NCBI GenBank assembly: GCA_949299115.1
Contig: CASFZH010000001.1
Coordinates: forward strand, 1 to 64,000
DNA: 64,000 nucleotides
DNA from: an uncultured Helicobacter sp.
Lineage (GTDB): Bacteria; Campylobacterota; Campylobacteria; Campylobacterales; Helicobacteraceae
Direction of reading: 5' to 3'
Translations under genes and position numbers: made by a program
The notes under the pieces: generated by a model
Told to the model about the DNA's origin: nothing
Databases searched by the model: none
What the model saw: only the letters and a program-made list of their open reading frames with translations
Shown: positions 17,278 to 23,763 of the stretch, piece after piece
Layout: the number at the start of each line of letters is the position of its first letter
How positions within the stretch are numbered: the first letter of the stretch is position 1

Positions 17278-18328
17278 CGCTTGTCCCTTTCGTGCTTTTT
17301 AAATACACATCTCATGTACCCCCCCCCCCCCGTTAATGTAGTATAATGTTGCAAAAATGCTTTTGTGCTATCATTACTGCATTCAATAAATTCACTAACT
17401 TTCTTATCTATATTTTGTTCTTTGCAAAGTTCTAAAATACTGACATCAAAAATACCTTTGGTATCTATAAACTTAAGAGCAAAATTGTTTTTATAAGCAA
17501 ATAAATTTATATTTTGAGTGCTAAATCCATTGAGATGCATTGGGGGAAATATGGCACTTGTAATAATTTTATCATTATGATAAGGCAGTAGTGTCTCTGT
17601 TATGCCAACACTATTTGGCACAGCAAATAAAAATAATCCATTTGGTTTTAGTGTATTGTAGATTTGACTGCAAAACATATTTGGATCAATAAGATGTTCC
17701 ATTATGTCAAAGCCAATCACGATGTCAAATTCAACCCCTAGATTTTTTAATTCTTCTGCAGCCATATTTTTAAACATAACATTGGAATCATTTTTATCTC
17801 TTGCTTCATTAGCTATTTGGATTGCCATTTTGTCTAAATCAATGCCATAATATACAATATTATAAAAACCTTGTGATTCCAAATAAGATTTGAGAGCGTA
17901 GATAAAATTTCCTGTATTGCACCCAACTTCTAGAATATTAATTTGTATAGTATGTTTTATAATAGGGATAATTTGTGGAATTATAAACTCCAATCTTGTA
18001 TCTTTGATAGCAACATTATCGTGTTGTGTTTTATGTAGAGTTGTATAGAGCTGTACACTTGTGCTTTTGTTATAATAAATATTCAATATTTCTTGATTTG
18101 GGATGGGATTAACATAATAAGAATTGCAGATGTTACAGATGCAGACTTCATAACGCTCCAAAAATTTTTTATCATTTCCAAAATTATTGCTACCACAAAT
18201 GGGACAATTCTATATTCAAATTTATCATAGTAGGTGTCAAAAATATACTTTGCGTTCTCAATACGCTTTTTATATAATTCTTTAATATTGTCATATGGCT
18301 TATAGTCAGTATATTTGCGATATTGCAT
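17274..18328 (-). CDS. Zinc-ribbon SAM methyltransferase, tract in frame but 5' frameshift
   Basis: ATG 18328 (AAGGAAA site) opens MQYRKYTDYKPY and onward to KFEYR. The sequence then continues one base out of frame as NCPICGSNNFGND, YEVCICNICNSYYVNP, the SAM motif NILEVGCNTGNF and IGFDIMEHLIDP. One missing A at about 18208 (AAA to AA) explains the shift; corrected length is 351 residues. The G13 tract at the end is in the frame that leads to YMRCVFKKHERDKR and an ATGA overlap with the next gene, so the slippery site is in the ON state. A TTG at 18161 could start a shorter protein lacking one zinc cysteine pair. Confidence 0.7.
17319..17331 (-). repeat. G13 coding tract, ON frame
   Basis: Thirteen C on the plus strand lie 16 codons before the stop. 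G13 gives the tail that overlaps the next start codon. G12 or G14 would change or truncate the last residues. Confidence 0.9.
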
Positions 18329-18344
18329 CAAAGTTTCCTTATAA

Positions 18345-19514
18345 TTAATTTTGATTAGTATTTTGTAAAAGATAGTCTGCAAATTCGCGAACTGCCCCTT
18401 GTCCACCACATCGATTAAGGCATATAATGCATGGTAAAGACGTGATGCAGGCTTGTGCATCTTTAGGGCAAGCTCCAATCCCCACTGCCCGTAACACTAA
18501 CTCATCGTTTATATCATCTCCGATATATGCCACAGAATCTAGACTAATATTTTCTTGTTTGCAAATTTCTTGAAGTCTTGTAAGTTTTTGCTCCCGTGAA
18601 AGCCCCATATAGAGATAATCTACCTGAAGTTTAGTAGCACGATCTTTTACAATAGCAGTATTTTCTCCAGTGAGAATTGCTGTTTTGATACCCGCTTGCT
18701 TTAATAGCTCAAAGCCCTTGCCATCTAAGGTATTAAATTTCTTATATTCTATACCATTATTAGAATAATACATGCCACCATCGGTGAGTGTACCATCAAC
18801 ATCGCTAGCAAAAAGTTTAATTGATAATGCTTTATTGTGTAATCTTGTGGATTGATAATGTTTCATCAGTGATTCTGCAATGTGCCAGTCAAGCTCCTCA
18901 TCAATCTCAATACCTTTATATTCTTCCATTTCATAGATTCTTACATTCCCAGAGATTCTATTTTGTTCTTTCCATAGCTTTTCAATCGTGGTTACATAAA
19001 ATGCCCCATTTTCCATCAAACAACCATTAAAATCTTGTCTTCTTGGTCTTTTTTGAGGATCATAGTTTAGAGCAGCACCTTTACTATCCCAAAAAAATCT
19101 TTTAATCCTTACACAGCTAAGCATGCTATCTGCTTTATTTGTTTGAAAATCAAAAATAGCAGTATTAAAATCTTTTGTTTCTGTTAATGGGGAAGTGGCT
19201 TGAACCAATACAAATATATCGCTATAAGATAAATTTGTATTGGCATTTATATATTCAAGCATAACAGATTCTGTACTCGATTCATCTTGTGCATTCCGTG
19301 CCTCTCTGCGATATATTTCAACCTTAGAAAAACAAAATGACAAAACAATATTTTCAATCTCACTACAATCAGTCGCCACGATAATTTTATCCACTAATGA
19401 TTGCTGCAAAGATTCTAGATTCCAATAGCATAGAGGCTTGCCACAAAAGTTTTTGATATTTTTGAATTTTATACTTTTACTTCCACATCTTAGGGGCATA
19501 AAGGCAATTATCAT
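18345..19514 (-). CDS. neuA: CMP-nonulosonate synthetase fused to a KdsC-like HAD phosphatase
   Basis: Residues 1-222 are an acylneuraminate cytidylyltransferase that activates a nonulosonic acid with CTP: MPLRCGSKSIKFKNI (the usual PARGGSKG motif in altered form), LVQATSPL and GCLMENGAFYV. Residues 232-389 are a HAD phosphatase of the KdsC type: DVDGTLTDGG at 238-247, ILTGEN, and GDDIND at 332-337. The same fusion order occurs in vertebrate CMP-sialate synthetase and in some bacteria. A phosphatase makes sense if the partner synthase releases a 9-phosphate. The start overlaps the synthase stop by 4 bases (ATGA). Confidence 0.9.
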   Translation of the reverse strand: MIIAFMPLRCGSKSIKFKNIKNFCGKPLCYWNLESLQQSLVDKIIVATDCSEIENIVLSFCFSKVEIYRREARNAQDESSTESVMLEYINANTNLSYSDIFVLVQATSPLTETKDFNTAIFDFQTNKADSMLSCVRIKRFFWDSKGAALNYDPQKRPRRQDFNGCLMENGAFYVTTIEKLWKEQNRISGNVRIYEMEEYKGIEIDEELDWHIAESLMKHYQSTRLHNKALSIKLFASDVDGTLTDGGMYYSNNGIEYKKFNTLDGKGFELLKQAGIKTAILTGENTAIVKDRATKLQVDYLYMGLSREQKLTRLQEICKQENISLDSVAYIGDDINDELVLRAVGIGACPKDAQACITSLPCIICLNRCGGQGAVREFADYLLQNTNQN

Positions 19515-20386
19515 CTATAACATCCATATTTTAATTTTTTTCTTTGCTCTACCTCTATATCAAGTATTTCTTTATCTTTATATCGTAGTGCCTGTTGTAC
19601 TTCTTTTAAGGATTTGATGAGATTCTGAAGTTCATCGGGTTCAAGCGATGCACTGTGGTCTGTTCCTTTCCAATTTTTATTTTTTGTAAAGTGCCTTTCG
19701 ATATAAGTTGCACCCAGTGTAAAAGCGGCAATATCTAAATCAATTCCTAAGTGATGCCCAGAATATCCAACTTGCTTAATTTTCTTGCCATATTGTTCAT
19801 AGATTCTTGAGATTTCTAACAAACAAGCTTCCTTACAGGAAATAGGATAACCAGAAGTACAAGCGTAGAGCACCAATTGTTGTGTTTTATTCTTATGTTC
19901 AAATAAATTTATGATTTTTTGCTCTTCAGCTCGTGTTGTCATTCCCAAGCTAATATGCACTTCACCATCATAATCATCTCTTAGAATCTCAAGCAAAGCA
20001 TAGTTTGTGTTACATCCTGAAGGAATTTTTATAAATGGTGGATTAAGGGTAATTATCTCTTTTGCTGAAGTTGTATCCCATACAGAAGTGCTATACGTAA
20101 TCCCTATTTGTTGTCCATAAGCTTGTAATTCTTTATGTTGTTGTAGAGAAAACTCCAATACTTCTCTATGTTCCCCATAGGTTTTGCCATAAGAATTCTT
20201 TGGATTTGGATGAGGTGCATTGTATTGCTCTGGAGTTAGGAGTTCTTTATTGTTGCGTTTTTGAAATTTTGCGATGTTAGCACCAGCTTGTTTGGCTAAA
20301 AACATCAATTCTTTAGCGATATGTAAATCCCCTTTATGGTTACAACCAATTTCTGCTATGATTTTTGGCATTATGCAATCATTCAT
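19511..20386 (-). CDS. neuB: Short NeuB-family nonulosonate (phosphate) synthase
   Basis: This enzyme condenses PEP with a mannose-type sugar to a nine-carbon keto acid. Motifs: KIIAEIGCNHKGDLHIAK, AKFQKRNNKELL, ITYSTSVWD, FIKIPSGCNTNY, HISLGMTT, GYSGHHLG and ERHFTKNKNWKGTDH. The chosen ATG at 20386 has an AGGAGC site and gives 291 residues. In-frame codons to 20470 lie inside the upstream gene. The C-terminal SAF (antifreeze-like) domain of classical NeuB/LegI/PseI is absent. The gene sits between an isomerase-like cupin and the synthetase/phosphatase fusion, favouring a 9-phosphate route. Confidence 0.88.
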   Translation of the reverse strand: MNDCIMPKIIAEIGCNHKGDLHIAKELMFLAKQAGANIAKFQKRNNKELLTPEQYNAPHPNPKNSYGKTYGEHREVLEFSLQQHKELQAYGQQIGITYSTSVWDTTSAKEIITLNPPFIKIPSGCNTNYALLEILRDDYDGEVHISLGMTTRAEEQKIINLFEHKNKTQQLVLYACTSGYPISCKEACLLEISRIYEQYGKKIKQVGYSGHHLGIDLDIAAFTLGATYIERHFTKNKNWKGTDHSASLEPDELQNLIKSLKEVQQALRYKDKEILDIEVEQRKKLKYGCYR

Positions 20387-20387
20387 T

Positions 20388-21185
20388 TTAGCTCCTATTG
20401 TATTTATCTTCGTATCGAATGATGTCGTCTTCTCCAAAATAATTACCTCTTTGAAGCTCAAAAAATACAAGATTGTTTTTTGACGAAATATTTAAGATTC
20501 TATGCTTACAGCCTTTTGGGATAAAAACATATTTTCCTGGATACACTTGCATCTGAGTATCCTCCAAAACTACATTTCCCTTGCCATAGACTATAATCCA
20601 GTGCTCCTCTCTATGTCTGTGTTTTTGCAAACTGATAGCCTGCAAAGGGAAGATAACTATAATTTTAGATTGCAAAATTTTTGTCAATAAAACACTCTTG
20701 TAAAACCCCCAAGGACGTGCATAAATATCAAGCTCTTTTTTGTATTTTTTTAATAATCTATAATTGTAGTTGCTCCCATTAAGGCTATTATGCAATACAG
20801 CGGAATGAAACTCTGATTTAGTTATATAATTAACAAGCTGCTTTTGTTTATTGATAATGGGCAACACTGCAATCTTATCTTGCATAAAAAGCAAGCTTAA
20901 TGTTGAAAATTCAAAAGTATTTTCATCGATACACACAGGAATATTTTTGTTTTGCATAAATTGCAAACAAGGGGCATTAAGATTAATATCCCCATTGTGC
21001 TGTATTAATAGTCGTCTTATATCTCCATCTGTAATAACTTGTACCAGAGCATTGTTTTTATCAACTAAAAACACAAATCCCTCTTTGTTTATCTCTATTT
21101 GCCTTAAAATATCAAGAATACTATTGTGCAATGAACAGCATATATGTGCAAATTTATCAAATTTATTCTTTATCTTTGCCATCAT
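20388..21185 (-). CDS. CBS-domain pair fused to a type II phosphomannose-isomerase cupin
   Basis: Residues 20-130 look like two CBS modules (VITDGDIRRLL and VNYITKSEF). Residues 157-265 are a cupin with the full type II phosphomannose isomerase pattern: RPWGFYKS, SLQKHRHREEHW (metal ligands Q187, H189, E194), PKGCKHRI (H228) and GEDDIIRYEDKYNR. It may supply mannose-6-phosphate, with the CBS pair sensing a nucleotide. Some such cupins are only binding proteins. Its stop lies just before the NeuB start, so the two genes are coupled. Confidence 0.82.
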   Translation of the reverse strand: MMAKIKNKFDKFAHICCSLHNSILDILRQIEINKEGFVFLVDKNNALVQVITDGDIRRLLIQHNGDINLNAPCLQFMQNKNIPVCIDENTFEFSTLSLLFMQDKIAVLPIINKQKQLVNYITKSEFHSAVLHNSLNGSNYNYRLLKKYKKELDIYARPWGFYKSVLLTKILQSKIIVIFPLQAISLQKHRHREEHWIIVYGKGNVVLEDTQMQVYPGKYVFIPKGCKHRILNISSKNNLVFFELQRGNYFGEDDIIRYEDKYNRS

Positions 21186-21327
21186 GCAACCTTATTGATG
21201 TGTAGTAAAGAATCTACATTATATGTACATCTTGCTACTATAGATTGATGTAGTATAGACTCACATGACAGGCAAAAAAATGTGGCGGTGCTTTGATACC
21301 GTTTTAGTTTATAGAATCCCAAATGCC

Positions 21328-21453
21328 TCATCGTATGACCTTTTGGCTTTTTGTAAGCTCCGAATTACCACTGTGGTTTATGCCTATTTCTGGCACCACA
21401 AGCGGCGGACTAGATTCTGAAATAGTAAGATGTTGGATATGGATTGTGTGCAT
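21328..21453 (-). pseudogene. neuB: Remnant of a classical NeuB (N-terminal 33 residues)
   Basis: Directly after the sialyltransferase, with its ATG overlapping that gene's stop (TAATG), a 41-codon frame reads [15 protein letters not shown], then [20 protein letters not shown], then a few unrelated residues and [16 protein letters not shown] is the N-terminal signature of Campylobacter-type NeuB1, and cstII-neuB1 is the usual gene order in C. jejuni LOS loci. The catalytic domain is gone. It is a scar left by deletion. Confidence 0.8.
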
Positions 21454-22400
21454 TATAAACCCAAACCTTTTTGAAATTTCTTCGCTTCGCGTTTTTGCAT
21501 TTTACGTTTATATTCTTGTTTAAATGCTTTAGGTAAAAAGAATAAATCACGCATAATATTGAGAATCATATTGCTACTCCTAGATTCTGTAACAAAATAG
21601 CTATCAGCACTAGATGGTTTAATACCATAAGTTTGGTATGCTTTCTTTGGTGGTAATAGCATATCCTTGGTATAATTTTTAGGTTTTTCTTCTGGTATAT
21701 AGGTGTTGTGCGTTATGGGTGCTAGAGGTATAGATTTAGCTAAAGGAGACTTGGGACATAGGGCATAAAAATTAACATTATAAGTTTTTGCAAGAAAATC
21801 CAATACTTTTAAGTCTGTGTCAGTGGAATGCCAAGTTTCAAAAACTGGCTTATTGAGTGCAAAATGTGGAGCAATAGTTAAGAAGTTTTTTTGTTTAATA
21901 TCAAATCCGTAGGTAAAATCCCCTTGTGTATAAAAATCAATTCCGGCTATATAAATTTCTCTATATCCCATAGCTACCCCAATAGCACAAGCATAAATCC
22001 CCGAAGTAGCCACAGCATAATTATATAAAAAATTGTATTTCATATATATTTCAAATTCTTTAATATGTTTAAAAAAATCATGTCCCATTATTACATCGGG
22101 AAAAAATGAGGCATTTTGCATAAAATGCGGACAATCATGATTTGGTAAGCCAAAAGTATGGGCTATGATATTGTCTATCACATATTCCTGATTTTGTATA
22201 AGATTTTTTAATGTATAATAATTCTCTAAAATATGATGAGTAAGCACAAAAGCTGCTGTGATTTTCTTACCTAAAAAATATTTTTCCTCAAAATGAAAGA
22301 GATTCACTCGGAAAACATCATATTCTAAAGGTAATCTTGCATAGTCAATTTCTGTTAAACTTGGTGCATTACCAGATACCACAAGAGCTTTATTTTTCAT
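21453..22400 (-). CDS. cst: GT42 sialyltransferase (Cst-I/II family)
   Basis: This glycosyltransferase moves sialic acid or a similar nonulosonate from its CMP form to a surface glycan. Motifs shared with C. jejuni Cst[69 protein letters not shown] and [14 protein letters not shown]. The presumed catalytic His is in ETWHSTD, near residue 191. The ATG at 22400 has an AAGG site 9 bases away; ATG 22406 is an alternative. A basic C-terminal tail ([15 protein letters not shown]) may bind the membrane. It is the first gene of the minus-strand island. Confidence 0.93.
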   Translation of the reverse strand: MKNKALVVSGNAPSLTEIDYARLPLEYDVFRVNLFHFEEKYFLGKKITAAFVLTHHILENYYTLKNLIQNQEYVIDNIIAHTFGLPNHDCPHFMQNASFFPDVIMGHDFFKHIKEFEIYMKYNFLYNYAVATSGIYACAIGVAMGYREIYIAGIDFYTQGDFTYGFDIKQKNFLTIAPHFALNKPVFETWHSTDTDLKVLDFLAKTYNVNFYALCPKSPLAKSIPLAPITHNTYIPEEKPKNYTKDMLLPPKKAYQTYGIKPSSADSYFVTESRSSNMILNIMRDLFFLPKAFKQEYKRKMQKREAKKFQKGLGL

Positions 22401-22448
22401 AAACATAACCTTAAAAATATTGGAATTATTGCTATTTGCGTATATTAC

Positions 22449-22461
22449 AAAAAAAAAAAAA
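22449..22461 (-). repeat. T13 tract in the GT42 promoter region
   Basis: Thirteen A on the plus strand (T on the coding strand) lie about 50-60 bases upstream of the sialyltransferase start, followed by a weak TAATAT-type element. Length variation here could change transcription of the whole island. Confidence 0.6.
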
Positions 22462-22517
22462 CAAGTCTAGGGTGAATTATTTTATTTTATAAAAAAGCAA
22501 TAGGATTGCTATAAATC

Positions 22518-22546
22518 TTGACTTTGTTTAGTATTTTTGGTAAAAT
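22518..22546 (+). promoter_or_regulatory. Sigma-70 promoter of tRNA-Met
   Basis: TTGACT (22518-22523) and TAAAAT (22541-22546) are separated by 17 bases and end 12 bases before the tRNA 5' end. Confidence 0.75.
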
Positions 22547-22558
22547 ATCGGGCTTTAA

Positions 22559-22636
22559 GTCAGGGTAGCTCAGCTGGTTTAGAGCGCTGGTCTCATAAGC
22601 CGGAGGTCGGGAGTTCAAGTCTCCCCCTTGACACCA
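22559..22636 (+). tRNA. tRNA-Met(CAT)
   Basis: A full cloverleaf can be drawn: acceptor GTCAGGG with CCCTTGAC (one G-T pair), the AGCTCAGCTGGTTTAGAGC D-arm, an anticodon loop with CAT (CTCATAA), GTTCAAGTC in the T-arm and an encoded CCA end. The first pair is G-C, so it is not an initiator tRNA; it is elongator Met, or less likely tRNA-Ile with a modified CAT. Confidence 0.9.
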
Positions 22637-23004
22637 TACACTTTGACACCACATATTTTCTTGTAATTTTTAAGTTATCTACAATATTTGATACATCAAA
22701 TAGTTCTTAGTCTCATATTAAATACTTTTTATATTTTAAATGATATTCCTATACAATCTTGTTGAGGTTGTAAAATGCTGCAAAATCTTTTACTAACAAT
22801 GCAGCAGAGTATTGAAGATGCTTCGATTCTATATTAGCCCAAAACTTCCAAATTCTCTTGTGTGTATATTGTTTTGTTTAGTTAAGACAAACATTGCTCA
22901 CATAAAATATTAGAAAATAATATTCATTTTTATTTTCTTTTAAGTTTTTTTAATTTAAAATTATAATAGTAATTATTATTTATTATATAAATAAAGGTAT
23001 AAGT

Positions 23005-23166
23005 ATGATTACTATGTTATTTTATAGTATTAATGTTGTTAATGTCGAATCTTATTGGAATACAGATTTTAGAGTCTTGCATATACATTGTAGATTCGAA
23101 AATCTAATCATGTGTGAAGGCAAAGTGGAACATCTAAGGCATCTAAGAATCTACAAAGAGTTTTAA
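23005..23166 (+). other. Doubtful 53-residue frame next to a Fur-like site
   Basis: ATG 23005 has an AAAGG site, and an AT-rich 7-1-7-like element (ATAGT-A-ATTAT) lies at about 22965-22977. The frame runs into repeat cluster B, so the second half is repeat-derived. It may be the 5' stump of a lost iron-regulated gene, or chance. The remainder of 22637-23763 shows only the repeats. Confidence 0.2.
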
Positions 23167-23184
23167 GATTATAGAATCTACACT

Positions 23185-23396
23185 TTAGATATTTCGGGTT
23201 TTACCCTCAATATGACAAAGATTCTAGATTCTTAGATATTTCGCTTCACTCAATATGACGTATTTATAGATTCTAGATTCTCATACACACATGTTAATCT
23301 GTCATGTTGAGGATATGAAGTATCCGAAACATCTAAAATTCAAGAATCTAAAAAGAATTTAGATTCTAGTCATATTAAGGGTAGCAAAATATCTAA
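23185..23396. repeat. Dispersed palindromic repeat cluster B
   Basis: Copies related to cluster A lie at about 23185-23216 and 23233-23259 (forward) and 23301-23337 and 23368-23396 (inverted). Compared with cluster A, the segment with ATATTTCGC...ATGACGTATTTATAGATTC is in the opposite orientation relative to its left neighbour. Confidence 0.75.
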
Positions 23397-23763
23397 AGTG
23401 CAAATTTTAGATTCTGTAAAAGTCTATAAGGAATAGAGGAATTCCAAGATTTATATTAAAACCTTATTTTACAGGTTAGGACAATCCAAATCATAATATT
23501 TTGCTTTGCGTCATAGTAAGAAGTCATAGGCTTTGTGATAATCATGCAATGGATTATTAACTCCTATTTACTGATATTATGAGATTTTGATTTTCTTTAT
23601 GTCATGTTAGTGTACATCGTAACTAAAAGATTTATGCAGAGATTCTGTAATCTTTAGACAGCTATACTACCTCAATTTGGAACCCGACAATACTATAAGA
23701 TTCTTAATTATTCACAACATAACAACTTATATTATATATGAATTGTAAAAAAGAGGTGTTATT

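Noticed and set aside
18083-18478. 131-residue frame joining the synthetase end and the methyltransferase start
   Set aside because: It is antiphase read-through across two genes; only the MQYRKY part is real and belongs to the frameshifted methyltransferase.
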